DNA of 64,000 nucleotides from Agapanthus africanus (taxonomy: Eukaryota; Streptophyta; Magnoliopsida; Asparagales; Amaryllidaceae), in contig CM057346.1 of the NCBI GenBank assembly GCA_030015575.1, positions 113,999,899-114,063,898 of the forward strand, written 5' to 3'. Every line of letters starts with the position of its first letter. Position 1 is the stretch's first letter. This document shows positions 11,228 through 23,664 of this stretch, in pieces. Under the pieces are notes generated by a model. It worked only from the letters and a program-made list of their open reading frames with translations, was not told the DNA's origin and searched no databases. Made by a program: the position numbers and the translations under genes.

Positions 11228-12990
11228 TAAATCTGTTCGTAGTCCGGCTTCAACCTGTTCTCAAAATTTCTGCAATGTTTGGTCCTGCAATTGCACTGTT
11301 TCAATATCCTCGATCAACGATGACTGTACTTGCAATTGCATCATCTATCCTAAAGAACGCGGTAGCACGATCTCCAACTCGAATCTCCAAAAGTCTTCAA
11401 TAAGTCCCCTTGGTGCAGTCAACATCAGAATTGCTAGCAACCGACTAAGCGCATCTGGCACAACATCAACTTTCCCGGATAGTACTCAAGATCAAGATCG
11501 TAGTCAGCCATCAGCTTCAACCATCTTCGTTGTCTCACAATTAGCTCCTTCTGAGTGAACACGTACTTTAAGCTTTTATGATCAGTGGATATTTCGACCC
11601 CTTTCGCCCAATAAGTAGTGTCTCCAAATCTTCAAGCTAAAAATCCCAGCCGCAAGCTCCAAGTCATGAGTTGAGTAATCCTTCTCATGGGCCTTCAACA
11701 GTTTCAACACGTAAGCTACAACCTTCTCATGTTGTATCGAACCACATCCCAATCCTTTCCCCGATGCGTCGCTGTGAAACACCAATCCTCCGGAACCGTC
11801 TAGTACGGTTAAAACAAAAGCGGTTATCAAATCTTGCTCCAACGCCTCAAAGGCTGACGCACACCTATCTGTCCACACAAATGGTAATTTTTTGTGCGTA
11901 AGTTTGGTCAGAGGCTCAGCCAAACGAGAAGAATTCTTCACAAACCTTCTATAGTATCCTGCAAGTCCAAGAAACTTCTGATCTTTGCAACGTTCTTCGG
12001 AATCGGCCGGTCTTGAACTGCTGCAATCTTCCCTGGGTAAACGGTGATTCCATCTCCAGCTACGATATGTCCCAAAACTTTACTTCCTCAAGCCAAAACT
12101 TGCACTTGCTCATCTTTGTATATAATCCTTCTTTCCCCCAAGTCTGCAGTGTGATCTTCAAGAGTTCTGCATGCTCTTCAATGCTCCTCGAGTAGACCAG
12201 AATATCTTTAATGACCATTACTAAAACTGGTCCAAGAAGAGCGAAAAGATTCGGTTCATCAAGTCCATAAATATTGCCGGTGTATTCGTTACTCCGAAGG
12301 GCATCACTAATACTCGTAATGTCCATACTGAGTTCGGAATGCAGTCTTGCAAATATCTTCTGATTTAACTCGGACCTGATGATATCCAAACCGCAAATCC
12401 AACTTCAAGAATACCCTCGCGCCACTAAGCTGCTCAAAAAGTTTGCCAATGCGAGGGATCGGGTACTTGTTCTTAATAGTCACCCGGTTTAATTCTCGAT
12501 AATCAACGCATGCCTTTCTTGTGTCATCTTTCTTCATTACTAGAAGAACTGTAGCCTCCCCAGTTAAGTTGCTGCGGCGAAACCAACCCTTCTCAAATAA
12601 TTCCGCAACCTACTTCCTGACTTCTTTCAACTCTACTGGCGCCATCGGGTAATATGCCCCTTGAGATTGGTGCTGCATCAGGAATAAGTTCAAGTGCGAG
12701 CTCCACGTCTCGCCTCGTTGGTAAACCTGATATGTCTCCGAACTTCCATGAAACTCTCAAATATAGCCGGCGCTTTTTCCTTATCCACTGCCATTGGCGA
12801 AAGAATTTTGTTTGTCGGCCTAGCCCTAACTTGATTGGCCCGACAGAACTGCTTCCTCCAGCAAAACAACTTCCGATTGTCCGGGAATCTGGAGAATCAC
12901 CTCACTTCCTTACAATCAATATGAGCGTGAAAAGTACCGCGAAATCCCATTCCCAAGAAAACAACAAACAAGGAAATGCACCAGGATTAA
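11228..12990 (-). pseudogene. Gypsy B reverse transcriptase/RNase H with a protease C-terminal remnant
   Basis: The coding remnant begins near 12990 with a degraded protease end (FLGMGFRG...HAHIDCKE, like VLLGMDWLA in gypsy A). The first half of protease and all of gag are absent. The reverse transcriptase N-terminal part is at 12307-12537 ([21 protein letters not shown]). The catalytic motif at 12201-12215 reads Val-Ile-Lys-Asp, where gypsy A has Phe-Ile-Asp-Asp, so catalysis is lost. RNase H is at 11582-11941 (FHSDASGKGLG, THDLELAAG), and the rest to 11228 is out of frame. Many stops and shifts are present. Confidence 0.88.
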
Positions 12991-13504
12991 ATAACCCTAA
13001 TGCGAGGAAAAACAATAACGAGTAAGATACCAAGATGACTTCATCCGAAGTCAAGGTACTAAAGTGGGTTAACCATGGTAAACATGATTCAAGCTGGCGA
13101 TGAAACAATAACTGGTAAGCAATGAAACCAAGAGAGACAAGGTAGTACAACGATCATGGAACATGGAAGTGAATCAAGACCAGGACTTCAAGTTACTTAG
13201 ATAGAGTACCACATTGTAACCATGCTGCAGTTCATGGGCACAATTACATAACTCCACCCAAGTCGCCTAAATCCTAGTATCAGAATTAAGAAACAGGGAG
13301 AAAAAATAGAGAACCAAAAAGATTTCAGGTCGAAATGCAAAACGGTTTTCATTCGCCCAAACAAGGGATCAAGAGAAGGATATGATTCAACAATTACGAT
13401 AATCAAGGTGGCAGGACATGTTCCTAATCACGAGTATTCGGATTCGTGTATTAGGTCCAATACCCAACTACAAAAGAATCAACCCGATTAACCTATATCC
13501 TATA
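12991..13504 (-). other. Leader of gypsy B joined directly to the protease remnant
   Basis: Between the primer-binding site and the protease remnant lie about 500 bases with no Gag-like protein in any frame. The open frames at 12902-13150 and 13197-13406 (minus) are hydrophobic and unlike Gag. Gypsy A has about 1.25 kb of gag in the corresponding place. I infer an internal deletion that removed gag and the start of protease. Confidence 0.7.
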
Positions 13505-13516
13505 GCTCTGATACCA
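13505..13516 (-). promoter_or_regulatory. Primer-binding site of gypsy B
   Basis: Read on the minus strand, TGGTATCAGAGC is complementary to the 3' end of plant initiator Met-tRNA. Nine bases separate it from the 5' LTR, which is slightly far and may reflect a small insertion. Confidence 0.88.
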
Positions 13517-13525
13517 AAAGAACCA

Positions 13526-14535
13526 TGTCACGCCCCACTTCTTAGAGTACGCTAAAAGGCACGTGACATAGCCAACCATGCAACCTGTGGATAGGAAGAA
13601 ATCCTTCCACAGTCACATTACGGCTGTAGAGATATCAAGAACAGGAAAGTAAACTAAACTATCTAGTACATATCCATGAGACAGAATAAATGAGTCAAGA
13701 AATGATAATATGCGAAAGAAAAAGATACGATAAATGGAACACCTGGAAGTGAAACTACATAACGACAGGAACCTCACCGCTCGGTCTAACAGCAGCAATA
13801 CTCCTGAACAGTCTGCAATAGAGGTAGAAGGATCTGGGCCATGCAAAACCCAGACGTCAGTGCATCATAACATCAAGCAATAAATATAAACAGGGTAACA
13901 GGAAATACAAATATAATCATGAATGAAAAGCAGGTGTAACAGTAAGGTAAATCATAGCAGTGAAGGGTAGTGTGCAGTGAGTAAACTAAACTGTTCTATT
14001 GGGTTATCTATTCTAAAGTCTTTGAAATCAATTTGATGAATCATCGATGTAACTCAATAGTATCCCGTGCATGCCCGGGACCACGGTCTACAGACTCTCG
14101 GGATGAAACTGAGACGTGCCGCTATGCAGTAAAAGGTAGCAGGTACAGATGAGTGATGTCAGCATCATCACTCCGGGGCTGGCCTAGCCCGTAAGACTGA
14201 TCAGAACAAGCATAGAACTGTTGAGTTACAAGTCAGGTTTCATCATTGATTTCCCCATACCCCCAAGTTATATGTGTATGTCAAGTCAGGTATTCAGTAA
14301 TCAAGAACTAATGCCAACACAGGATCATGTAAGAGCAGGTTTGTCTGGATAGACAACAGAAACGGTCCGTGAGGACTACATATCAGGTTTGTTGGCATTA
14401 GACACGAGATCAAGTAACGGGTGAAGCAATGGTACATCAGGTCGAGTCAAATAGTGTACGGTACCATGTCGGGTCAGGTAATATGTGTAGCAAGTCATGT
14501 CAGGGTATACCAGATATCATGTGGGTGCTCATAAA
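13526..14535 (-). repeat. 5' LTR of gypsy B, first part
   Basis: This part of the 5' LTR starts with TGTCACGCC and stops at the copia A insertion. The flanking ataaa at 14531-14535 is the left target-site duplication. It continues at 47583. Compared with 6474-7487 it is highly similar, with scattered substitutions. Confidence 0.93.
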
Positions 14536-16635
14536 TGTTGGATATATGTATGCTTTAGATGCCATTATATGATAGTGGATGTATATATACATGTATATAT
14601 ATATATATATTCAGTGTACATTCTTGCACGACATGATAGTATGCTATCTGGTTCTTCTTTATCTCACATGTTGATTTGATCATACTTTTACTCATTCATA
14701 CATGTTGATAAAGCCCTGAGGATATTTGCTTGACTACAGTGATTATGATAGAGATCATACTAGTAGGACATCTGTAGTTTATAAGCATATCCTGGAATGT
14801 CCCTAGTCGGAGGTGTATCAAAACGGGGCATCGATATACCAGAGTAGACTAGCGTATATGATACTAGACCCATGTGATGGGCGATGGATGTTCCCACATT
14901 CATCGATGTTCGACATCAAGATCATATACGGGTGCTCATTGGTGACTGGGTACACTGGACGGACTCACCGAGAACTCCTATATGGAATTATATCTATCGT
15001 CGGATAGCAGTTCTCAGGTGACACTGATACAGGTTAGTCTGTAGACCCGAGTTCGTCATAGAGTCTTGTGTGCTCTCCCACTGTACTTTGATTACCACCC
15101 TACCACGATTCTACTGAGTCGTGCAAACAGGTGGCCGTTGGGTACAGTCCCGAGACACACGAAGGCGATGATCGATAGGAGGGGTTTCGTCTCTCCCGGT
15201 ATTGGGAGTTGATGCTGTGTTGTGCTCGACTGGTTATATTAGTAAGTCCCTGGCCAGGGCTGCTGAGATTTGCTGATAAGTGTTATCAGTAGTTTCTCGA
15301 TCTGTTATAGACCATTCACCGGCACGACTTATTGAGTTATTGGGGTCAACGTGACCATCCCTAGGCTCGATATGCAGCATATTTGACGAAGAGACCGGAC
15401 TGTACGGTAGTGTTGCCGGTTGGCTCGACGGGAGTTGTAGCAGGTTCGCTTGTTTTCTTCTGATCGCTCAATACCCGGGTGGCTGTTACGTTTAGCTGAC
15501 CGCTTGCGGCTTGGGGGTGCTTGATATGATCATCATGCACTGCCGGCGTATTGACAAGTCTTAGAGTCCCACAAAGGAGTTACCTAGTCCAGGTGAAACG
15601 CTGTGGTGCGCGTATGCGATATGCGCATGGACCAGATTAAAATGCGTGTATAGGATACCGTATATTGATCGGGCGGCTTGTTTTTGGTGGGGTCATATGT
15701 GATATGGCCTGATTGATAAATCAAGTGTTGATTTATCATTTAACCATTAGTTTTCTCACTTGAAATCTTTTCTTGTACATGATGGATGTATGCATGCATG
15801 CATGCTTTCTTTCTTTTTAGTTTCATGCACATATGGATGTGCATACATATATACATACATACATACATCATCCTTCATGGTTGATTACACATTGAATATG
15901 ATGGCAATATAAGACTCACACCATGGTTAAATATATGTATTATTATTTAATTTTTTGTTAAAACAAAAGATATAAAGAAAAGGATAATTCATGCTTAGTT
16001 TCTACACTCTTCTTAAACCTAACCATGCTCACCTACTCCTAACCTTGAGTTAACCTTCTCTTTGTGTTTTAACTCAAATTAAATAATATCTTAAACATTT
16101 AACCATGGTTTGAGATGAGAAGGAATAAATATATATACATATAATTTCATTTTTCCTTTTATGGGTTATCTTTTTACTCTTGTTAAAAGAAAGCCATCAT
16201 CTTCTTCCTCCTTCACCATTTGCTCTCTAGACTTTTGTAGTGAGCAATATATTCATCAAGTTAGGTTTTTGAAGTGAGAAAAGCCACCACAACATCATTC
16301 TACACAAGTTTAGCCCACTTGTTTAGAGTGTTATCTTCATTTCTTCTCTTGGAAAGTGAAGTCGTTAGCTCAAACGAAGGAGCTTCGGGTGGATCGTTGT
16401 GGATACTTGGAGATTTCAAGAGAACCTTCCTCCAACACTCAAGAGGCCAAAGAGTCTAGCGAAGGGAGCTACAAAGGTTTTGCTCTCGAAACCCTAGTCT
16501 TTGTTGCCTTTAATGTTTAGAAACCCTAATTTTCTAGGATTGATCCTTTGTATGCTTACTTAGCACCATAAAAATTTGATCTTTGTGATATGTGATGCTT
16601 CCAAACTCTACATAGGGTGCTAGGTAAACCTAACA
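14536..16635 (+). repeat. 5' LTR of copia A (2100 bp)
   Basis: It matches the 3' LTR at 45484-47582 with a few percent substitutions by eye. A long TA run (near 14580-14612) follows the start. Conserved hairpins include 15714-15724 with 15728-15738 (11 bp, gtg loop), and an 8-bp stem ATGCACAT/ATGTGCAT around 15824-15843. The hairpin at about 15632 (ccagat with atcggg) has one mismatch that is absent in the 3' LTR copy. There is no gene inside. Confidence 0.95.
15783..15870 (+). repeat. Tetranucleotide microsatellites in the copia A LTR
   Basis: Runs of tgca/gcat near 15788-15806 and of cata near 15843-15868 flank the 8-bp hairpin. The corresponding cata run in the 3' LTR (about 46781-46815) is longer, a length change since insertion. 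Confidence 0.85.
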
Positions 16636-16636
16636 T

Positions 16637-16649
16637 TGGCATCAGAGCC
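16637..16649 (+). promoter_or_regulatory. Primer-binding site of copia A
   Basis: TGGCATCAGAGCC lies one base after the 5' LTR. It matches the initiator Met-tRNA complement (TGGTATCAGAGC) with a single T-to-C difference. It primes minus-strand DNA synthesis in this family. Confidence 0.9.
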
Positions 16650-18139
16650 GACCTAGAACATTAGGCGACACTTTTACGGAGCAAAAACTCCGATCGAACC
16701 AAAATACGACGTTTCGAGACCTTCTCTGGACAATTTTTAAAATCTGTCATTTTTCAGAATTAAAAATACTTAAAAAATGCAGCAGGAAAAACTAAGAAAC
16801 ACTGTGAAATACGAAGCCGTGATCCATACAAACCGTCGCGGAACCGCGGCAAATCCTTACTTAGGCCGCGGCTCCGCGGCCGTACAGAGACTTCATTGCT
16901 TCCTATTTGCACAGTAATTCTTATAACTGCTTGTATATTGTTTTAGGTATGTTTAATCTGAATCTAGTACTGTATATTCTGGAGATGGCTTTGGACTCGA
17001 CGATTCGATCGAAATTTTCATTTCGTTGCTTTTCCGGGTAAATTAGAAAGTATTGAAGTGTTCGAACGAGTATCATTTGCTCACTATTCACGGGGTTTAA
17101 ATATTTTGGAGATACGTGCAAGTTTTTTTTTGTGGTGGACCCTCTAGAAGACAACAAACCTTAACTCGATTATATGACCATCTTGAACTGCCCTTTGAAC
17201 CTTAGGGTTTGGGGCGGTACGGAGTGCCACATGTGAGGCGTTGGCTTGACCCTTCTATGGCTGGACCTCCACTACTGTGTCACACTCCGGGTTTTTGAAC
17301 TCTGCTCAAGTGTTGAGCTTTAGGGAATCTTGGGTATTTGATCGTTCGTTCGAAAACTTTAATACTGTCTATTTATCTGGAATGTGATACAATATGTAGA
17401 ATTCATATAGTTTAAGCATGAAATACGAAGTATATGATATTTTTCATTTATGATGTCTAAAGAGAATGTGGATTCCAAATATTGTAGTTTTACACTTTCT
17501 TTTCTGTGACCGTAAGTGTAGTATGTTCGATATCGCCGGTTTCGTTGCTATACATCAGCGACAATCGGGGCACGCATACTTACTTACGTTGATGATATAT
17601 GATATTATGTGTTACTGAGATATGATGTGCAGGATTGTCGCGATCGAATAGCCGGGGGGTTTTATGTGAGATGAGAGTTTTATATTTTCATTCATGTAAA
17701 TTCAAATGTAATGTAATATTCTTTTATTTTGGGGCACTTCCGGGTTGAGGTTGTGTCACCAGTGTTGTGTATTATTTACTTTTCCGCATTAGGATAGACC
17801 CAAGGAGGGGAGCACAAGTGACCGGGTTCTGGGGTTCAGTGGGAGGCGATCTCGAGGAGTCGAGACCGGGTCTCCTAAACTCCAGGATTGGTAGGGTCAC
17901 TTGCCGCTCTCGTAGGGGTCTAGGGGTGTGGGCTTGGCTATTCATCGCGACTGTGGAATCCGTATTTTCTATTGTTGGCTAAATACTAAATACGGACGTC
18001 CTAGTATATCCCACATTATATATATATATGTTTCTGCTGTCTGTATTCTGAGATATCTGAGACGAATGACATATTATATATATGATATATAGTAGACGTT
18101 GCTTATGTTTTACACCCGCGCTAGTCCCGTCCCGGTATG

Positions 18140-18162
18140 CCGTTACTTAAGTAACCTAACGG
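18140..18162 (+). other. DIS-like hairpin in copia A leader
   Basis: CCGTTA (18140-18145) pairs with TAACGG (18157-18162). The 11-nt loop contains the palindrome CTTAAG, and 18142-18155 as a whole is a perfect 14-nt palindrome. Copia F has the same stem at 32217-32222 and 32234-32239, but a different palindrome (GTTAGCTAAC) in the loop. Stem plus self-complementary loop is the form of retroviral dimer-initiation sites; this role is inference. Confidence 0.6.
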
Positions 18163-18258
18163 TGCATAACGGAACATTGCGGCGAATGCGGATGGCATAA
18201 GCGTACGTGTTATTTTCGCTTCTTTTCTGTGATTGGCTTAAGGACTTAAATGATGGGA

Positions 18259-18281
18259 TTACATTAATATGATTAATGTAA
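18259..18281 (+). other. Covarying AT hairpin in copia A leader
   Basis: TTACATTAAT (18259-18268) pairs perfectly with 18272-18281 across an atg loop. At the same place F has a 9-bp stem (TGCATTGAT, 32328-32336 with 32341-32349), and D (minus strand) a 7-bp stem (57669-57675 with 57679-57685). The arm sequences differ but pairing is kept in all three. Confidence 0.7.
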
Positions 18282-18530
18282 AGAAAATAAAACTAAAAAG
18301 ATGTTGTAGAATCAGATTTGAAAACCACTCGGCTCTTTATGAAAAAGCTATATTTCAAACCTGCGGAGCACAAGCCACTCCTTTTGAAAACCATTTGATT
18401 CTACGACGATATCAAGTTCAAAGCGTTAAAGATTTTCTTAAAAATCAACCGCAACCCTCCGTCATTTTAGGAAGTAGAGTACTTAGTATTTGTGCTACGT
18501 TTGTTGACTATAGTTAAGGCGTAGTGTATG

Positions 18531-21500
18531 TGTCACGACCCGTAAGGTATGGAACGTGACTGGCACTTAAGTTTACGAAACGTCTCAAAACGTCCGTAAA
18601 ATAAGTAAGCCAAAGCCCAGAAACCAAAACCAAATAAGCAAAAGAGTGAAGAAAAACCAATCAATTGAAAGCGAGTTTATCAAATGAGTCACATCAAGCC
18701 TTTTTAAAAACAATATCAATTTTTTCCGAAAATTTCGGCAGAGTCTCCTTTGTAAATACTGGCCCCCAAAATGGGTACAACAAGAATATATATGAATCCA
18801 ACAAAAAAGGCATCCCCAAGCGGGAGCTAGCTCTTCGCCACAAGGCGGTCACAAATCCCATGCAATATAAAACAACGACATGCGAAGTAATCATAAAGAA
18901 GCATGAGAAAAACAGCATGTCGACTCAAGTGAGCTCGACCCCAAAATACAGCATAAAAAGTCCACAAATCTCACAGTCTCATCTCTAGGTCAATAAACAA
19001 CAATACTGGTAGATACAGTAGATGGAGTACACTAGATACAAAAAATATACAAGGTGGTACAAAAATAATAATATAACCCACCTAAGAGCAAAACCTCGAG
19101 TCCAGGCAAAAGAGGCAAAAGAAGCAAGTGCGCCCGCCGCTACTGTACTAACGGAGCAGACCTGCAAAAGGCTGTGGCACAACGGGGGTGAGTTGCCAAC
19201 TCGTGAGTAATAAATAACATCTGCACAGGATATCGAATGCATGCACACAAGCATCCTAGCATCTAAAATACAGGTAAGGCAGGACATAACAGCAGGTATG
19301 TATGCAATATGAATATACTAACAGGTATGAATGCAATGCGAATCAACTCATGACCTGAATATGTAAGTATAAGAATCATGTTTTTCCTTTAGGAATCTCT
19401 TTTGAAATACCAGCACAATACCAATAGAATCAACAAGAACCTGTGTCCAGCAACGATACCTCAAAACTATCACAAATCTCATATATCCATGTCATAGTAT
19501 CTCTGGCCTCAGCCATCCGGCTGACCCATCTCAATATCAATATCTCATCATCTCGCGGCCACGGTCGGTATCCTCTGAATATTCGCCGTCCCAAACAGTC
19601 ACCGGTAGGTAATCCGTCCCCTGCCAGGCTCATCGTCAGCAACACGAGCTTCTTGCCCCGGGTACCTTACCGGGCCCACCATGTACCCGAGACGGTTCAT
19701 CCAACTCCTCGAAACGGGTCTCGAAAACTACAGCAAACTCATGGTGGATGACACTTACATCACTAGAAAACCACAATTTACATATTTAAAAAAATATAAT
19801 AAGTTTAGAAATTTTGCGGCTTTCCCCCGAAATCCAGAATATCATAAAATCTCAAGAAATCCTCATAAGTGCATATGTCAATGATAATGAATGCATATGG
19901 TATCAATAATCATGTTGCGATGTGTGATTAATAGACTAGGTATAAACAAATAATATGATGAGGTACATGCACATGAATAGCAATCTTACGATTTCATTTT
20001 AAGGAATTAAAGGCAATAGCATAAGTTTAAGTATCAATTATAGTAAAAGGTTTCAATTTAAAGGTTATCTAGTGTGGTGGCATGGCAATTACCAGGGTGT
20101 GTGTGTGTGTAAGCATGAATAGTGCTCGTGCTGCATATAAAAACCCTGGCAATGGTGCAGGTGTCCTATAGAATGGGTTCGCATATGTATGTCAATCTAA
20201 GGCATGAATGTAGCAAACAATCATACAAGTATTACACCCCTAATTACTAACATTACTAAGAATCTTTTTAAGCTACTAAAACTATCGGGCGACTTGCGCC
20301 ATCCAACGATAGTCCCCCGTAGATGTTACATCTATTCACCGGAATCCCTAGCTAGTCACGTCCAATCACCGCTTTCCCCTTTCGTGCCGCGTCTGACGTC
20401 TCCGCGACCGAACCTAGAATTACATCAATACCAAACATAAGGTTACATATCAAGAATGACGCAAGAGCCGAATGAAGATACTAACGTTCAAAAGCTAGGT
20501 ACAACGTGCACAGGTGCGCGGAACGCACGCGAAAATCGCAAAACTAACTAGAATCGTCGATTTGGTAGCTCGGAAAAACTAAAACCCGAACACTCAAAAT
20601 CCACACTCACACACCCTAAAAGTCATAGGATACGCTAAAAATGTCATCAAGACATCGCAATTAATTCATCACAATATTTTAGTAAAAATTAGTAAGCACT
20701 AATTTGCAATTTGGTGCAAATATCGACAATTAGCGACAAAGTTAACACAATCCAACACAACAATCCAAACTAACTCACTAGATAGCCACTACACTAATTT
20801 TAAACCATTAACTATTCTTCAAAACATATTTTCCACAACCAACCCTTCTCTTGATTTTTGGTAATTAGCAAAATAAGGAAAATATCACACAAGATTAACT
20901 TGGATTAGCATAACATCAAGCCACTTAAGCAAAGTAACCTTATAGATTGGTTAAGTAAACAACTAGATAGCTAATTAGCTTTAATTAACTAAATAATGGT
21001 TTCTAAAAACCCTAGTTTAACTCTAACCATAAACCTTTAAAAACTAGATTAGAAACTAACACTAAATTAACACTAGATTTTAGCCCAATTAGCAAGTTAA
21101 CCACTTAGATTAAGCTAACAAAATAACTAGGTAACAAAATAGCTTAATTAATCTCTTAATGGTGTTCTAAACCCTAAATTAATTTCAAACCACAAACTTT
21201 AAAAAAACTAGTATGCAAATAGCACTAAAATTAACACTAAAACAATTTTCAAAGTTCTAATTAGCACACTTTAAACTACAATTTAACCAAAGATTGAAAT
21301 TATACCTCACAACCCCAAATCCTATGTTGCTAAAGCCTCCCAAGATGCCATCTTTCTCCAAGATTTGAACCAATTTGGGTTTGAGAAGAGAGGGAATAAG
21401 GTTTTGTGTTGAAATAGTGAAGGATTTGTTGATTTTTATTGAATTTTGATGCAATTTTTTTGAAGAAAATGAGAGAAAAGAGAAGGAAAATAATGGAATG

Positions 21501-22179
21501 GGGGGGGGAGCTGGTCTCGGCCAGAAGAGGGAGAGGGGAGTGGTGTGGGGTGTGTGGAAAAAAATTACCAAGTCAAACCCCCTCAAAGTCAATACACCAT
21601 ACCTCCAAATACTATATTTTAAAACTTACACAAAACACCTCCTTTCTTCACATGAAAAAAAAGCAAAGTGAGGCAAGGAATTTCTCGACTTGATGATGGT
21701 GGGGCCGGCCTAGAGGGAGTGGGGGTGAGTGTGAGTGGATACAAAGAGGTTTTATGCCAAAAGACCCCCCACAAGTCCTAAATTGCAAGTTTTAGCTTAA
21801 AATTCAATAAATTTCGTTTTCCATAATAAAAATTTGTTAAAATTTAAAATAAAATACTAAAAATTTATGTTACAACTAGATTTTAATTAACATGATTTTG
21901 AAGCTTAAATTTATCCCATTTAAATTTGTATTTATCGCTAATTTAATGTATTTTCTTACCGGCTTAAAATAATATTAAAAATTGAAAAATTAGGGAAAAA
22001 TTTTAAACGACCAGAATTTCATAATTAACTCATTTGCTACTAAAAACTAGCAATTACCTATCCAAATTAGGTATAATTATTCCTAAACTGCAAAATAACA
22101 AAAAGGACGGTTTTCGGAAAAATACCGAATTTTCACCGATTTTCAGGAAAACACCAAAACGACTTTTCAAGGCGCTACA
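18531..22179 (-). repeat. 3' LTR of gypsy A (3649 bp)
   Basis: It is nearly identical to the split 5' LTR (27162-28781 and 38898-40921). Small indels differ, for example a (gt)n run at about 20098-20111 present only here and a 'gaggcaaaa' difference near 19109. AT-rich sequence at 20580-22050 has no gene. Frames at 18665-19887 and 21257-21592 recur in both LTRs and are LTR sequence, not genes. Confidence 0.95.
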
Positions 22180-23664
22180 ATCTTCCCCCCTTAAAGAAAT
22201 TCGGTCCCCGAATTTAAAAATAATATAGCTACGCGTACCTTCAAAGAGATGGGGGTATTTCTTCCTCATCTCGCCCTCGGTCTCCCAGGTAACCTCCTCG
22301 CTACTCGGGCCACGCCAAAGGACCTTGACGGTCGGTATAACTTTCGATCTCAACTTCTTCACCTGCCGATCCAGGATGGCCACCTGCTTCTCTGGAAAAG
22401 AAAGGTCGCGATCTAGCTGGACTGTCGGGTGCTGAATCGCATGCGAAGGGTCGTGAAGGTACTTGCGGAGCATCAAAACATGGAAGACGGGGTGAACATC
22501 GGGAAAGCTGGGTGGAAGGGCCAAACGATATGCAACAGCACCGACACGCTCGAGGATCTCGAAGGGACCTACGAATCTAGGGCTAAGCTTCCCCTTTAGC
22601 CCAAAACGCATCACGCCCTTCATCGGAGAGACTCTCATAAAAACATGGTCGCCAACTGCGAACTCTAATCTGCGATGGCGCCTGTCCGCATACGATTTCT
22701 GCCTGCTCTGAGCCGCTTTCATCCGGTCTCGGATCAACTGTATCTTCGCTGTCATCTCCTCAACAAGCTGCGGCCCTAAAATACTGCTCTCGCTGAGCTC
22801 TGTCCAGCAGACGGGCGATCTGCATCTCCTCCCATACAATGCCTCGAAAGGTTCCATCTGAATAGTATCCTGGAAGCTGTTGTTGTAGGAGAACTCCACT
22901 AAAGGTAAATGATGATCCCAGCTACCGCTGAAGTCTAAAACGAACGCTCTGAGCATGTTCTCGAGAGTCTGAATGGTCCGCTCTGACTGTCCGTCGGTCT
23001 GCGGATGAAACGCTGTGCTGAAGCTCAAACGAGTGCATAAAGCCTCCTGAAGTCTCTGCCAAAGTCGGCTGGTGAACTGGGTGCCTCGATCTGACACGAT
23101 ACAAGTCGGTACGCTATGCAACCGCACGATCTCGTCGATGTAAAGCTGGGCATACTGAGCGAAGCTGAAAGTCGTCTTCACTGGCAGGAAGTGAGCCGCT
23201 TTCGTCAATCGATCTACGATCACCCAGATGGAGTCATACCCTCGACTGGTCCTGGGTAGACCCACAACGAAATCCATCGAAATCTGCTCCCATTTCCACT
23301 CCGGAATGGGTAATGGCTGTAGCTCTCCTGCGGGCCTCTGGTGCTCGGCCTTGACTTGCTGACAAGTCAGGCATCTCGATACAAACTCCGTAATGTCCCT
23401 CTTCATCCCGTCCCACCAGTAGGTCTCTCTCATATCATGGTACATCTTAGTGGAACCGGGGTGGACACTATACACTGATCGGTATGCCTCCTCAAGAATG
23501 TCGCGCCGCAATCCATCAGCATCTGGTACGCACAGTCTAGATCCATATCGTAAAATCCCCTGATCGTCAATCACGAACTCGGAAAATCTGCCATGTCCCA
23601 TCTGTGCCATGATTTCTGAGCGACGGTCGTCACTGCGCTGTGCCTCATATATACGGTCAAGCAA
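22054..23664 (-). pseudogene. Gypsy A integrase with chromodomain (536-codon open frame)
   Basis: This is the longest clean open frame in the window and the 3' part of a broken gag-pol. The zinc-binding residues are His68, His76, Cys98 and Cys101. Catalytic residues are Asp131, Asp192 and Glu228, with the DX35E spacing of integrases. The GPF module is near residue 366 and a chromodomain-like tail at about 435-475 (KVIPTVKVLW, EEVTWETEGEMRKKYPHLF). The frame does not stop before the 3' LTR. It reads through the polypurine tract and about 42 codons into the LTR. A TAG just upstream (about 23662) separates it from the RNase H part. Integrase joins element DNA to the genome; the chromodomain may target heterochromatin. 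Confidence 0.93.
22180..22200 (-). promoter_or_regulatory. Polypurine tract of gypsy A
   Basis: On the minus strand the sequence AAGGGGGGAAGAT abuts the 3' LTR (TGTAGCGCC). It is also read as codons of the integrase frame (Leu-Arg-Gly-Glu-Asp). Confidence 0.9.

Larger units (their letters stand above)
16650..18530 (+). other. Untranslated leader of copia A, first part
   Basis: There is no coding potential. Blocks shared with the leaders of F and D include the 'cgtaggggtctagg' block near 17910 (the F leader has a duplicated version; D has one near 57930). A DIS-like hairpin lies at 18140-18162, an AT hairpin at 18259-18281, and the first of three hairpin repeats near 18501-18520 (ttgttgactatagttaagg). 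Gypsy A interrupts the leader after 18530; the target duplication is gtatg (18526-18530) against gtacg (40922-40926). Confidence 0.85.

Noticed and set aside
16840..16890. GC-rich 'gccgcggctccgcggc' blocks as a CpG-island promoter
   Set aside because: Short, inside the copia leader, also present in D and F as 'gccgcgg' blocks; likely part of leader structure, and no transcription start evidence.
18694..18918. Hydrophobic 74-codon frame, also at 27325-27549
   Set aside because: It is in the gypsy A LTR, antisense to other frames, and its two copies are LTR duplicates. There is no sign of selection on protein.
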